Shown here piece by piece: positions 55,049-64,000 of a DNA stretch of 64,000 bases. The notes beneath the pieces are model-generated. The model made no database searches. It had not been told where the DNA came from and saw only the letters and a program-made list of their open reading frames with translations. A program made the translations under genes and the position numbers. This DNA comes from Calothrix sp. PCC 7507 (GTDB lineage Bacteria; Cyanobacteriota; Cyanobacteriia; Cyanobacteriales; Nostocaceae), in contig NC_019682.1 of NCBI RefSeq assembly GCF_000316575.1, forward strand, positions 3,284,001 through 3,348,000, given 5' to 3'. Numbering within the stretch: the stretch's first letter is position 1; each line of letters opens with the position of its first letter.

Positions 55049-55519
55049 ATGTCTCGTCGTGGTGTTATTCAAAAGCGCCCAGTTCCGTCTGACTCGGTGT
55101 ATAACAGTCGTCTCGTGAGTATGATCATCAGACGGATCATGCGGCATGGCAAGAAATCACTTGCTGCACGCATTGTTTATGATGCGTTGAAAACTATTGA
55201 GGAACGCACTGGTAACGGTGCGTTGGAAACTTTTGAAAGAGCAGTGCGAAACGCCACTCCTTTAGTAGAAGTAAAAGCTCGGCGAGTCGGCGGAGCCACC
55301 TACCAAGTACCAATGGAAGTGCGCTCAGACCGAGGTACTACCCTAGCACTGCGTTGGTTAGTGCAATTTTCCAGGTCTAGACCAGGTCGTACAATGGCTA
55401 GTAAATTAGCAAATGAATTAATGGATGCTGCCAACGAAACCGGGAATGCGATTCGCAAACGTGAAGAAACACACCGGATGGCAGAAGCAAACAAAGCTTT
55501 TGCACACTATCGTTACTAA
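55049..55519 (+). CDS. rpsG: 30S ribosomal protein S7
   Basis: A 156-residue primary 16S rRNA-binding protein that organises the head of the small subunit and contacts the E-site t[58 protein letters not shown] and [24 protein letters not shown] are all typical. Second gene of the str operon; an AAGG element precedes the ATG. The 140-base gap to fusA is normal. Confidence 0.99.
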   Translation: MSRRGVIQKRPVPSDSVYNSRLVSMIIRRIMRHGKKSLAARIVYDALKTIEERTGNGALETFERAVRNATPLVEVKARRVGGATYQVPMEVRSDRGTTLALRWLVQFSRSRPGRTMASKLANELMDAANETGNAIRKREETHRMAEANKAFAHYRY

Positions 55520-55659
55520 GCAAGGAAGCGATATATCGCCTACTTAAAATCGGTATATCGCGAATTTACAAAAACCAAGACGGTTTTCCGTAAAAGTATA
55601 GAATCTTAACAAAGAGTAATATACAAGATATCATGAGGCAAAAACTATAGGAGGCTACT

Positions 55660-57738
55660 GTGGCACGTACGATCCCGCTAGAGAGAGTACGCAATATCGG
55701 TATTGCGGCGCATATAGATGCGGGCAAAACAACGACAACAGAGAGAATATTGTTTTACTCTGGGATAATTCATAAAATTGGGGAGGTTCATGAAGGAACC
55801 GCCGTAACAGACTGGATGGAGCAGGAGCGGGAGCGGGGAATTACCATCACCGCCGCTGCTATTACTACCAGCTGGAAAGATCATCAAATTAACATTATCG
55901 ATACTCCAGGTCACGTTGACTTCACGATTGAAGTTGAGCGTTCCATGCGCGTGTTAGATGGTGTAATCGCGGTATTTTGTTCTGTAGGTGGTGTACAACC
56001 CCAGTCAGAAACAGTGTGGCGGCAAGCAGACCGCTACAAAGTGCCACGGATTGCCTTTATCAACAAAATGGATCGCACAGGCGCGAACTTCTACAAAGTT
56101 CACGAGCAAATGCGCGATCGCCTGCGAGCCAATGCCATTGCCATTCAATTGCCAATTGGTAGCGAAACTGAATTCCTCGGTATTATCGACTTGGTACGGA
56201 TGTGTGCATATATATACAACAACGACCAAGGAACTGATATTCAGGAAACTGAAATTCCAGCCGAATTGCTAGAACAGGCACAAGAATACCGCACCAAGCT
56301 GGTAGAAGCAGTGTCAGAAACCGATGACGCGCTGATGAATAAGTACTTCGAGGGTGAAGAACTTACAGAAGCGGAAATACGTGCTGCCTTGCGTAAAGGT
56401 ACAACTGACGGAACAATTGTACCAGTGCTTTGCGGTTCGGCATTCAAAAACAAAGGCGTACAGTTGATGCTGGATGCAGTTGTAGATTACCTACCAGCAC
56501 CAACTGAAGTACCACCAATTCAAGGCTTACTGCCAAATGGCGAAACCGTTGAGCGCCGAGCCGATGACAACGAACCGTTATCAGCTTTGGCATTCAAGAT
56601 TATGGCTGACCCTTATGGTCGCCTGACCTTCGTTCGAGTTTATTCTGGCGTTCTGAAAAAGGGTAGTTATGTCCTCAACGCCAGCAAAGGCAAGAAAGAA
56701 CGGATTTCCCGCTTAGTCTTGATGAAAGCTGATGATCGACAAGATGTCGATGAATTGCGGGCTGGTGACTTAGGAGCAGCATTGGGATTGAAAGACACCT
56801 TGACAGGTGACACTTTATGTGATGAAGGATCGCCAGTAATTCTGGAATCCCTATTCATTCCTGAACCTGTAATCTCGGTAGCGGTTGAACCCAAAACCAA
56901 GAATGACATGGATAAGCTCTCCAAGGCACTGCAATCTCTCTCAGAAGAAGATCCCACCTTCCGTGTGCGTGTCGATCCGGAAACTAACCAAACCGTGATT
57001 GCAGGGATGGGAGAACTACACCTGGAAATTCTGGTAGACCGGATGTTACGGGAATTTAAAGTGGAAGCGAACGTCGGTGCGCCGCAAGTAGCTTACCGCG
57101 AAACAATTCGCAAAGCCGTCAACAAAATTGAAGGTAAGTTCATCCGTCAAAGTGGTGGTAAGGGTCAATACGGACACGTTGTCATCAATTTGGAGCCAGG
57201 AGAATCAGGTAGTGGCTTTGAATTCGTTTCCAAAATTGTTGGTGGTACGATACCTAAAGAGTACATCGGCCCCGCAGAACAGGGAATGAAGGAATGTTGT
57301 GAATCTGGCATTTTAGCTGGATATCCACTCATTGATGTCAAAGCTACCTTGATAGATGGCTCCTTCCACGATGTAGACTCTTCGGAAATGGCTTTCAAAA
57401 TTGCTGGCTCAATGGCATTGAAAGAAGCAGTATCGAAAGCTTCTCCCGTACTGTTAGAGCCTATGATGAAAGTTGAGGTGGAGGTTCCTGAAGACTTTAT
57501 CGGGAATGTCATTGGCGACCTGATCGCCCGTCGTGGGCAGATTGAAAGCCAAAGCACTGAACAGGGACTCGCTAAGGTGACATCCAAAGTTCCACTGGCG
57601 ACCATGTTTGGCTACGCCACAGATATCCGGTCTAAGACCCAAGGCCGGGGTATCTTCACAATGGAGTTCAGTCACTACGAAGAGGTGCCTCGCAGCGTAG
57701 CTGAAACTATCATTGCAAAAAGCAAAGGGAACGCTTAA
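55660..57738 (+). CDS. fusA: Elongation factor G
   Basis: A 692-residue translocation GTPase. G1 [11 protein letters not shown]2 [10 protein letters not shown]3 DTPGHVDF and G4 NKMD are intact, followed by domain II and the C-terminal domains IV and V ([32 protein letters not shown]). It hydrolyses GTP to move tRNA and mRNA on the ribosome. The start is GTG at 55660 preceded by a perfect AGGAGG. It is third in the str operon. Confidence 0.99.
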   Translation: MARTIPLERVRNIGIAAHIDAGKTTTTERILFYSGIIHKIGEVHEGTAVTDWMEQERERGITITAAAITTSWKDHQINIIDTPGHVDFTIEVERSMRVLDGVIAVFCSVGGVQPQSETVWRQADRYKVPRIAFINKMDRTGANFYKVHEQMRDRLRANAIAIQLPIGSETEFLGIIDLVRMCAYIYNNDQGTDIQETEIPAELLEQAQEYRTKLVEAVSETDDALMNKYFEGEELTEAEIRAALRKGTTDGTIVPVLCGSAFKNKGVQLMLDAVVDYLPAPTEVPPIQGLLPNGETVERRADDNEPLSALAFKIMADPYGRLTFVRVYSGVLKKGSYVLNASKGKKERISRLVLMKADDRQDVDELRAGDLGAALGLKDTLTGDTLCDEGSPVILESLFIPEPVISVAVEPKTKNDMDKLSKALQSLSEEDPTFRVRVDPETNQTVIAGMGELHLEILVDRMLREFKVEANVGAPQVAYRETIRKAVNKIEGKFIRQSGGKGQYGHVVINLEPGESGSGFEFVSKIVGGTIPKEYIGPAEQGMKECCESGILAGYPLIDVKATLIDGSFHDVDSSEMAFKIAGSMALKEAVSKASPVLLEPMMKVEVEVPEDFIGNVIGDLIARRGQIESQSTEQGLAKVTSKVPLATMFGYATDIRSKTQGRGIFTMEFSHYEEVPRSVAETIIAKSKGNA

Positions 57739-57761
57739 TTAGAATAAGGAAATGAGTATTC

Positions 57762-58991
57762 ATGGCACGCGCAAAGTTTGAAAGGAATAAACCCCACATA
57801 AATATCGGTACTGTTGGCCACGTTGACCACGGTAAAACTACCTTAACGGCAGCTATTACCATGACCTTGGCAGCTATGGGTCAGGCTGTAGCTAAGGGCT
57901 ATGATCAAATCGATAACGCGCCAGAAGAAAAGGCACGGGGTATTACTATTAATACCGCTCACGTTGAGTATGAAACCAAAGAACGGCACTATGCTCACGT
58001 AGACTGTCCTGGACACGCTGACTATGTGAAGAACATGATCACCGGCGCTGCTCAAATGGATGGCGGTATCCTTGTAGTTGCCGCTACCGACGGTCCTATG
58101 CCCCAAACCCGTGAACACATCCTACTGGCAAAACAGGTAGGCGTTCCCAGTCTGGTTGTCTTCTTGAATAAAGAAGACATGATGGACGATCCAGAACTTT
58201 TGGAACTAGTGGAACTAGAACTTCGGGAATTGCTTTCTAGCTATGATTTCCCTGGCGATGACATTCCTATTATCAAAGGCTCTGGTCTGCAAGCTCTCGA
58301 AGCCATGACCAAGAACCCCAAAACCCAACGTGGTGAGAATCCTTGGGTAGACAAAATCTACGAATTGATGGACGCTGTAGATTCCTTCATTCCCACCCCT
58401 GAGCGGGATGTGGATAAGCCCTTCCTGATGGCGGTGGAAGACGTGTTCTCCATCACAGGCCGTGGTACAGTCGCCACCGGTCGGATTGAGCGGGGTGTAG
58501 TCAAAGTCGGTGATAACGTTGAACTAGTAGGTATTCGAGATACCCGCGCCACTACTGTCACCGGGATCGAGATGTTCAAGAAGAGTCTTGATCAAGGTAT
58601 GGCTGGGGATAACGCTGGTGTACTGCTGCGTGGTATCCAAAAAGCTGATATTGAACGCGGTATGGTAATCGCCAAGCCTGGTTCAATTAAACCTCACAAT
58701 GAATTTGAAGGTGAAGTTTACGTTCTCACCGAAAAAGAAGGTGGCCGTAAAACCCCATTTTTCGCTGGCTATCGTCCCCAGTTCTATGTGCGGACAACTG
58801 ATGTAACCGGCACTATCAAAGCTTTTACCTCTGATGAAGGTGAAGCGGTAGAAATGGTGATGCCAGGCGATCGCATCAAAGTAACAGTAGAATTGATCAA
58901 CGCGATCGCTATTGAACAAGGAATGCGCTTTGCTATTCGTGAAGGTGGACGCACAATCGGCGCTGGCGTCGTTTCTAAAATCATCAAGTAG
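57762..58991 (+). CDS. tuf: Elongation factor Tu
   Basis: A 409-residue GTPase that delivers aminoacyl-tRNA to the ribosomal A site. G1 [14 protein letters not shown]2 [13 protein letters not shown]3 DCPGHADYV and G4 NKEDMMDD are present; the length of 409 is the cyanobacterial/plastid norm, with the insertion near 190 ([12 protein letters not shown]). Preceded by AAGGAAATGAG. A hairpin terminator follows, so rpsJ may be partly uncoupled. Confidence 0.99.
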   Translation: MARAKFERNKPHINIGTVGHVDHGKTTLTAAITMTLAAMGQAVAKGYDQIDNAPEEKARGITINTAHVEYETKERHYAHVDCPGHADYVKNMITGAAQMDGGILVVAATDGPMPQTREHILLAKQVGVPSLVVFLNKEDMMDDPELLELVELELRELLSSYDFPGDDIPIIKGSGLQALEAMTKNPKTQRGENPWVDKIYELMDAVDSFIPTPERDVDKPFLMAVEDVFSITGRGTVATGRIERGVVKVGDNVELVGIRDTRATTVTGIEMFKKSLDQGMAGDNAGVLLRGIQKADIERGMVIAKPGSIKPHNEFEGEVYVLTEKEGGRKTPFFAGYRPQFYVRTTDVTGTIKAFTSDEGEAVEMVMPGDRIKVTVELINAIAIEQGMRFAIREGGRTIGAGVVSKIIK

Positions 58992-59011
58992 CACCTTTTT
59001 ACTGTAATAAC

Positions 59012-59052
59012 AAAGGAGCAGAGATGGTGGTAAGATACCTTTCTGCTCCTTT
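59012..59052 (+). terminator. Terminator downstream of tuf
   Basis: AAAGGAGCAGA at 59012-59022 pairs with TCTGCTCCTTT at 59042-59052, an 11-bp perfect stem with a 19-base loop, 20 bases after the tuf stop. It is followed by CTCTTCCC rather than a strict T-run, so it is probably a partial terminator before rpsJ. Confidence 0.6.
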
Positions 59053-59072
59053 CTCTTCCCTCAACCAATTTT

Positions 59073-59139
59073 AAATTTTGGATTTTGGATTTTGGATTGC
59101 ATCTAAAATCTAAAATCTAAAATCTAAAATCTAAAATCT
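59073..59139. repeat. Heptamer repeat, two halves in inverted relation
   Basis: ATTTTGG units (about three) at 59073-59098 are followed by ATCTAAA units (about five) at 59101-59139. The second half is nearly the reverse complement of the first. This is the short tandem repeat type of heterocyst-forming cyanobacteria, here inside the tuf-rpsJ gap. Similar heptamers occur at 20629-20670. Confidence 0.7.
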
Positions 59140-59160
59140 CTAGAACCTGGAAAATTAAAG

Positions 59161-59478
59161 ATGGCAACTCTACAGCAGCAAAAAATTAGAATTCGCTTAC
59201 AGGCTTTTGATCGTCGCTTGCTGGATACATCTTGCGAGAAGATTGTAGACACAGCTAACCGCACTAACGCTACAGCTATTGGGCCGATTCCTCTACCAAC
59301 AAAGCGGAAAATCTACTGCGTGCTGCGATCGCCCCACGTAGATAAAGATTCACGAGAACACTTTGAAACCCGCACCCATCGCCGCATTATTGACATTTAT
59401 CAGCCTTCCTCCAAAACTATTGATGCCCTAATGAAACTGGATTTACCATCTGGTGTAGATATTGAAGTCAAACTTTAA
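59161..59478 (+). CDS. rpsJ: 30S ribosomal protein S10
   Basis: A 105-residue ribosomal protein, also the NusE transcription antitermination factor. [60 protein letters not shown] and [15 protein letters not shown] are all intact. Last gene of the str group. It lies 169 bases after tuf, beyond a hairpin and a heptamer repeat, and ends before a terminator. Confidence 0.98.
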   Translation: MATLQQQKIRIRLQAFDRRLLDTSCEKIVDTANRTNATAIGPIPLPTKRKIYCVLRSPHVDKDSREHFETRTHRRIIDIYQPSSKTIDALMKLDLPSGVDIEVKL

Positions 59479-59484
59479 TTAATC

Positions 59485-59545
59485 ATTGGTCATTGGTCAT
59501 TAGTCAATAAACACAGGACAAATGACAACTGACTAATGACATCAG
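59485..59545. repeat. Inverted GTCATT repeat (second copy in window)
   Basis: CATTGGTCATTGGTCATTAGTCA at about 59485-59507 is mirrored by AACTGACTAATGACAT at about 59527-59542. It is the same unit as at 21871-21931, showing a dispersed element. Confidence 0.6.
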
Positions 59546-59561
59546 TATGAATATTTACCTG

Positions 59562-59592
59562 GCTCTGAAGAAATGTATCTCAGAGCTTTTTA
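59562..59592 (+). terminator. Rho-independent-type terminator after rpsJ
   Basis: GCTCTGA at 59562-59568 pairs with TCAGAGC at 59580-59586 around an 11-base loop, followed directly by TTTTTATT. It ends the str operon. Confidence 0.75.
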
Positions 59593-59681
59593 TTAGCTGT
59601 GAAACAAGTGATAGAATGTAGACAAAGTACGGGAAAAAAATTACAAATAAATTTTAAAATTAAATTTATACCAAGGTAACA

Positions 59682-60323
59682 ATGGCATCCTCCTCTAAAA
59701 TAGCAGTTCGCGAACTACCTCTATTCCCGTTACCTGAAGTAGTTCTATTTCCTAGCAGACCATTACCCCTGCATGTTTTTGAATTTCGCTACCGAATCAT
59801 GATGAACACGATTTTAGAGAGCGATCGCCGGTTCGGGGTGTTGATGGTCGATCCAGCCAGAAACACAATTGCTAATATTGGTTGCTGTGCGGAAATTGTT
59901 CATTATCAGCGACTGCCAGATGACCGTATAAAGATGTTGACTTTGGGGCAGCAAAGGTTTCGCGTTTTGGAATATATTCGGGAAAAACCCTATCGCGTCG
60001 GACTGGTTGAGTGGATTGAAGACCAAACGCCAACAAAAGATTTACGACCTTTAGCTTCCGAAGTAGAACAACTGCTAAGAGATGTTGTGCGTCTCTCGGC
60101 TAAGTTAACCGAACAAAACATTGAACTGCCAGAAGATTTACCCGATTTGCCAACAGAGTTATCCCATTGGGTGGCGAGCAACCTTTATGGCGTGGCAGCA
60201 GAACAGCAAGCATTACTAGAAATGCGAGACACTGCTGCTCGTCTAGAACGAGAATCAGAAATTTTGACTTCTACTCGTAATCACTTGGCAGCGCGCACTG
60301 TTCTTAAAGATACCTTTAATTAG
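59682..60323 (+). CDS. Stand-alone Lon N-terminal (substrate-binding) domain protein
   Basis: A 213-residue protein equal to the N-terminal LON domain only: LPLFPLPEVVLFPSRPLPLHVFEFRYRIMM, FGVLMVDPARN and IKMLTLGQQRFRVLEYIREKPYRVG. A helical C-terminal part follows. There is no AAA+ ATPase or Ser-Lys protease region, so it cannot be Lon itself; it may act as a substrate adaptor or protein-binding factor. Family members occur singly in bacteria and plastids. It overlaps the convergent pheA gene by four bases. Confidence 0.9.
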   Translation: MASSSKIAVRELPLFPLPEVVLFPSRPLPLHVFEFRYRIMMNTILESDRRFGVLMVDPARNTIANIGCCAEIVHYQRLPDDRIKMLTLGQQRFRVLEYIREKPYRVGLVEWIEDQTPTKDLRPLASEVEQLLRDVVRLSAKLTEQNIELPEDLPDLPTELSHWVASNLYGVAAEQQALLEMRDTAARLERESEILTSTRNHLAARTVLKDTFN

Positions 60324-61186
60324 CTGATCGACAAGACACTATAACTGCCAAAGATTTTGACAATTTCTGTATGTGTGGTTAATTCTGCCAAGGCGGATTG
60401 TGTTTTTACGTCAGTAGTATCTGCTTCTATATCAATAAAAAAGAGGTAGTCCCCAAGCGATCGCTTAGTTGGACGTGATTCAATCCGACTAAGGTTAATT
60501 CCTAGTTGGGCAAATATTTGCAATGTTTTTACTAGTGATCCAGGTGCATTAGCAGGCAAACTGAAAGCTAGTGAGGTGTGACTAGCACTTGTTGAAGATA
60601 TCTGGTGTGCAACTGCTGTTTTACCGTGACTCACCACCCAAAAGCGGGTACAGTTTTCTGGATAATCATTAATGCCACTGGCTAGTATGGGTAAGTTATA
60701 GAGTTGAGCAGCTCTGCTAGATGAGATCGTGGCGATCGTCAAATCATGCTCCAGTTTCTCTAGTGCCTCGGTGGTGGAATTGCTGGGAATTAGCTGTACA
60801 GTCGGCAGAAACTGCCCTAACCATCCTTGACATTGTGCCAAAGCTTGGGGATGAGAATAAACAGTTTTAATCTCATCTAAACTAGTGGCACAGGAAATTA
60901 ACATATGAGCGATCGGCATTACCAACGCCAACTGGATTTGCAGACTGTCCAATTGCCACAGGGCATCCATTGTCATGGTGACACTGCCTTCAATGGAATT
61001 TTCTACTGGTACAACAGCTAACTGAACATCATCTTGGGCAACTGCTTGGAGTGACTGGGCAATGCTGGGATAAGGAGATAATATCCCTTCAATTCCTGTA
61101 CTTTGACGCAGCCAGTTGACATAAAAAATAGTTGCTTGTTCTGCGTAAGTGCCAGGTGGTCCTAAATGTGCGATTGCTAAGGTCAT
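60320..61186 (-). CDS. pheA: Prephenate dehydratase
   Basis: Converts prephenate to phenylpyruvate in phenylalanine synthesis. About 288 residues. The catalytic domain has AHLGPPGTYAEQATIFY, VVPVENSIEGSV and NCTRFWVV (the Thr of the TRFW motif is the key residue). The C-terminal ACT domain has LVKTLQIFAQLGINLSRIESRPTKRSLGDYLFFIDIEAD, with the ESRP motif for phenylalanine feedback. There is no chorismate mutase domain. The frame extends to a TTG at 61207; the ATG at 61186 has GAGAG upstream and is chosen. Confidence 0.96.
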   Translation of the reverse strand: MTLAIAHLGPPGTYAEQATIFYVNWLRQSTGIEGILSPYPSIAQSLQAVAQDDVQLAVVPVENSIEGSVTMTMDALWQLDSLQIQLALVMPIAHMLISCATSLDEIKTVYSHPQALAQCQGWLGQFLPTVQLIPSNSTTEALEKLEHDLTIATISSSRAAQLYNLPILASGINDYPENCTRFWVVSHGKTAVAHQISSTSASHTSLAFSLPANAPGSLVKTLQIFAQLGINLSRIESRPTKRSLGDYLFFIDIEADTTDVKTQSALAELTTHTEIVKIFGSYSVLSIS

Positions 61187-61759
61187 ACTCTCAGCCTTTA
61201 GTTGCAAGTTTAATTTGGAAGTAGGGGTGAGTTATGGTTTTTTAACTTGGGCAAACTACACACACCTAATGCAAACTCCTATTACACACTATATATTTAT
61301 ACGACTTACGCAGTACACAAATAGAGTGAAATAGAAATCAACGAAACCCCATCGTGAATAAAAGTTTAAAAAACAGATTTAAAGACATTTTTTGCTCACC
61401 TGCTCGCAAAATTGTATAAATTGTTTACAACTATCCGAATTCATGTTTTCTTATTTATGTCAATGCGTAATTTTTAGCAAATTTCTCTAATAAAAAATAA
61501 TTACTAACGAAATTATCAAGTTTATTGCTAATAAGCAATCATTATCTTTATAATTATGGAAGTTTCAGTAAATTTCCTCCAGTAGAAATTACTAGGGAAT
61601 TCCGAGTGAAGAACCGTAGGGGCATACCGCCTATGAACCCTCATGGTATGGTTGTTTGCCCTCCAATTGGTAAAATTATTTCTAGAAATCACGTAAGTAC
61701 AATCAATCTAAATTGTTAAAAAATATTAAAATTAAATAACACATATTTTTAATTCGCTC
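61187..61759. other. A/T-rich divergent gap
   Basis: Between divergent pheA and the DUF1997 gene. No convincing gene; a 64-codon frame at 61525-61719 has no family look and is not called. A weak hairpin pairs CATACC with GGTATG around 61623-61650. It should hold promoters of both genes, but no strong consensus was recognised. Confidence 0.4.
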
Positions 61760-62347
61760 ATGGCTACCCGGTTTACTGCCTCTCAATCGGTTGAAATCGC
61801 TGTTCCAGAGCAGCCTATCCCCATTCAGCACTACTTGCGTCAGCCCCAACGACTAGTACATGCTTTGGTTGACACCAGCCGGATAAAGCCCCTTTCTGAG
61901 GAAGTATTTCGCTTGAAAATGCGTCCTCTGACTTTCATGTCACTGAGTATTCAACCCACCGTAGACATGAGAGTATGGGCAGAGTCAAATGGCCTGATTC
62001 ATTTGCAATCAGTCGGTTGTGAAATATTAGGCTTTGAGTATATCAACCAGCGCTTTGCTTTAAATTTAAAAGGGCATTTGTCTCCCTACCAGTCGAGTAC
62101 TGGCACTCGCCTGCAAGGAAGAGCCGATTTAGAAGTACAAGTGGATCTACCACCGCCTTTTGTCTTCACTCCCAAGCCAATTTTAGAAGCCACTGGCAAT
62201 GGCTTGCTCAAGAGCGTTTTGTTGTCGGTGAAGCAACGATTACTACATCAACTTTTAGCGGATTATCGGCGCTGGGTGATATCACAAACGAAGGAAAAAG
62301 CACTTAGTGATGATACTACGGAATTGCCAATCCTCAATCTAGAGTAA
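61760..62347 (+). CDS. DUF1997 conserved photosynthetic-lineage protein
   Basis: A 195-residue soluble protein recognised as DUF1997, found in cyanobacteria and plants. YLRQPQRLVHALVDTSRI, MRPLTFMSLSIQPTVDMRVW and RFALNLKGHLSPYQ lead into DLEVQVDLPPPFVFTPKPILEATGNGLL. The fold is probably a lipid-binding-like beta barrel, but function is not established that I know of. Convergent with rnhB; stop codons lie 18 bases apart. Confidence 0.82.
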   Translation: MATRFTASQSVEIAVPEQPIPIQHYLRQPQRLVHALVDTSRIKPLSEEVFRLKMRPLTFMSLSIQPTVDMRVWAESNGLIHLQSVGCEILGFEYINQRFALNLKGHLSPYQSSTGTRLQGRADLEVQVDLPPPFVFTPKPILEATGNGLLKSVLLSVKQRLLHQLLADYRRWVISQTKEKALSDDTTELPILNLE

Positions 62348-62365
62348 TTTTTTACTCGCCATAAC

Positions 62366-63028
62366 TCAGGGCTGATTTTGACAAGGTCGAAATGACTTGC
62401 GATGCAGAGGAGAGGGTCCATATTTTTGCAGGGCGAGCAAGTGCTTTTGGCTACCATAACCCTTGTTACGATCCAGTCCATACATAGGGTACTTAGAAGC
62501 CAAGCGCAGCACCAGATCGTCACGCCAAACCTTAGCCACAATGCTAGCAGCAGCAATGGTGAGCGATCGCTCATCCCCTTTAACTATTGTTTGTTGTGGC
62601 AAGAGTAAGTCCTTAACCGACTGATTACCGTCAATCAAACAGATTGTGGGCTGTACCTTCAGCTTCAGCACAGCCCGCTTCATCGCTAACAATGTCGCCT
62701 GCAAAATATTTATTTGGTCAATTTCTGCAGTAGAAGCGAATCCTATTTTCCAATCTATTGCTAGAGTACAAATTTGCTGCGCTAACTTGGTTCTCCGAGA
62801 GCTAGAGAGCTTTTTACTGTCCTTGATTTTAGCTGCCATCAGTTCTGGCCAAGCATGATTTGGTAGGATCACTGCTGCTGCAACCACAGGGCCAAATAAA
62901 GCACCTCGCCCCACTTCATCCACACCTGCCATACCAGAAGTGTCTGATAAAACCGATAATTCCAGCCAACTCGGCTCACTTAAAGGTACAGTTGACCAAC
63001 TAGCAACAGTCTGCATTGCCTCTGCCAT
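62366..63028 (-). CDS. rnhB: Ribonuclease HII
   Basis: Removes ribonucleotides and RNA primers from RNA-DNA hybrids. The 220 residues have the catalytic DEVGRG motif (AGVDEVGRGALFGPVVAAAVIL), KDSKKLSSSRR, CLIDGNQ with the third carboxylate, and VKGDERSLTIAAASIVAKV with the fourth. Full length for the family. It starts nine bases after the rne stop, so rne-rnhB are co-transcribed. Confidence 0.97.
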   Translation of the reverse strand: MAEAMQTVASWSTVPLSEPSWLELSVLSDTSGMAGVDEVGRGALFGPVVAAAVILPNHAWPELMAAKIKDSKKLSSSRRTKLAQQICTLAIDWKIGFASTAEIDQINILQATLLAMKRAVLKLKVQPTICLIDGNQSVKDLLLPQQTIVKGDERSLTIAAASIVAKVWRDDLVLRLASKYPMYGLDRNKGYGSQKHLLALQKYGPSPLHRKSFRPCQNQP

Positions 63029-63037
63029 ATCAAACAG

Positions 63038-64000
63038 TTAAGTTTCGTCCGAAGTACCATCTGCCGCAGAGGAACGACGGCGACGGCGACGGCTAGCGGC
63101 AGAGGCGCTATTGGCTTCATTCTCATCCGCAACTGGCACAAACTCTGGTGGTTCAATCACTGGTTCGGGTAAAGGTTTCGGCTCTATCTCAACTTTCGGT
63201 ACAGGTGTCTTGACGGCGATAACTTCGCTACTGGTTTTTTCGGCAGCAGTTGTGTTTGCGGTTGGTTCTGTTGATGTAGCTGGAACCTGCCCAGGCTGAA
63301 CAATATTAATAATCACAGATTTGGGATTTTTCACTTCTCCATCCAACTTCACTAAAGGAGAGACTCCCATCAAAGCGAATATATCCTGTTCTGACAGCGT
63401 CATTTCCACAGTCCTAATCTCAGGCGGTTCTACCACTGGTTTGACTGGTTCTACCTTGGTGATTTTAGTCCGATCTACTCTTTCAGTCCAACTAGGTTTG
63501 CCAAGACTGGGTGCAGGTATCTCTGGTGTTGCTACTAATTCGTTTTCAGCATCAAGGTCTAAATCTGGTTCGTTGACAAAAGCTAGAGGATTAGGAACAA
63601 CCCTTGGTTCATCTTTGCCATTCCCCCCATTTATGCCAATGCGACTACGACGGGTGCGGGTACGGCGCTTGTTGTCGCCAAGTTCTTGATAGCTCGGATG
63701 ATTGATCAGATTTAAGGCGCTCAATTCAGAATCGGGGTCGAATGGTTCTCCAAATGGATCATAGGTTTCCCGTGGTTCTGTGATGCGGGTAGCGGCTGGC
63801 AGGCGCGGTTCTTTATGAGGTAGGGAGATAAAACGGTCTGGTATTTCTGTGGGAGTTGGCAATCGGCTATCATTTTCTCCAGGCAGACGTACGGTGTGTC
63901 CTAAACCGCCACAGGTGGGGCAAGTTTCGCCAAACAATTCGTAAATGTTTTGACCTTGACGCTTGCGGGTGAGTTCTACTAAACCCAGTTCAGTTAGTTG
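63038..64000 (-). CDS. rne: Ribonuclease E/G, 3' part (5' end beyond the window)
   Basis: The frame is open to the right edge. At the edge it reads GLVELTRKRQGQNIYELFGETCPTCGGLGH, the end of the RNase E/G catalytic domain including the zinc-link cysteines (CPTC). A Pro-rich, natively unfolded tail of about 280 residues follows. It holds one conserved-looking helical block (MTLSEQDIFALMGVSPLV) and ends in ASRRRRRRSSAADG. From memory, the C-terminal RRRRRRSSA peptide of cyanobacterial RNase E binds polynucleotide phosphorylase, making this a degradosome scaffold. It cleaves single-stranded A/U-rich RNA. Upstream of rnhB by nine bases. Confidence 0.95.
   Translation of the reverse strand, partial: QLTELGLVELTRKRQGQNIYELFGETCPTCGGLGHTVRLPGENDSRLPTPTEIPDRFISLPHKEPRLPAATRITEPRETYDPFGEPFDPDSELSALNLINHPSYQELGDNKRRTRTRRSRIGINGGNGKDEPRVVPNPLAFVNEPDLDLDAENELVATPEIPAPSLGKPSWTERVDRTKITKVEPVKPVVEPPEIRTVEMTLSEQDIFALMGVSPLVKLDGEVKNPKSVIINIVQPGQVPATSTEPTANTTAAEKTSSEVIAVKTPVPKVEIEPKPLPEPVIEPPEFVPVADENEANSASAASRRRRRRSSAADGTSDET

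Noticed and set aside
54870-55118. Plus-strand frame of 82 codons in the rpsL-rpsG spacer
   Set aside because: Overlaps the rpsG start out of frame and shows no protein-like pattern.
59073-59139. Regularly spaced repeats that could suggest a CRISPR array
   Set aside because: Units are 7 bases with no spacers; this is a heptamer tandem repeat.
61525-61719. Plus-strand frame of 64 codons
   Set aside because: No ribosome site, no family resemblance; lies in an A/T-rich promoter gap.

Overview
The window looks like a stretch of a filamentous heterocyst-type cyanobacterial chromosome (Nostoc/Anabaena-like). The GCGATCGC octamer (HIP1) recurs throughout, inside and outside genes. Gaps carry the short dispersed and heptamer repeats typical of this group. 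Cyanobacterium-restricted families (DUF1815, DUF2839, DUF1997), a ferredoxin-type glutamate synthase and an RNase E ending in an arginine-rich tail point the same way. From memory, the block from glutamate synthase through the str ribosomal operon to rnhB and rne matches Nostoc gene order. No rRNA, tRNA or CRISPR array was found.

Layout: (1) 1-5 kb, minus strand: an envelope or exopolysaccharide cluster (two glycosyltransferases, HlyD-type adaptor, methyltransferase, truncated membrane protein). (2) 5.4-10.6 kb: sensor histidine kinase, exported proline-rich protein, TPR protein, a sigma-70-like protein and a membrane-anchored glyoxalase-fold protein. (3) 10.7-17.6 kb, minus strand: an accessory island with a TPR-CHAT protease flanked by two copies of an unrecognised two-gene unit (called A and X here). 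It ends in a toxin-antitoxin locus whose antitoxin carries domain X and whose toxin is frameshifted. (4) 17.9-31.9 kb: lysS with a KTSC tail, M48 protease, a DinG-like protein without helicase motifs, a second exported CHAT protein, a thioesterase, two nuclease-fold genes and dxr. (5) 32-45 kb: a lipid-linked-sugar island with five multi-membrane GT-C-type proteins, a GtrB/DPM-like transferase, an SMR-type carrier and a polysaccharide deacetylase. (6) 45-64 kb: housekeeping genes gltS, rpsL-rpsG-fusA-tuf-rpsJ, pheA, rnhB and the 3' part of rne.

Two groups look functionally joined. In the 41.8-43.4 kb area a GtrB-like enzyme would charge a polyprenyl carrier, the SMR protein could flip it, and the neighbouring GT-C proteins could use it outside the cytoplasmic membrane. 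In the 10.7-17.5 kb island, the recurrence of domain X in two stand-alone proteins beside a CHAT protease and again fused to an XRE antitoxin suggests one regulatory or defence system. I do not recognise it as described, and it is the best candidate for something new. All family calls are from reading the sequence; no search was run.
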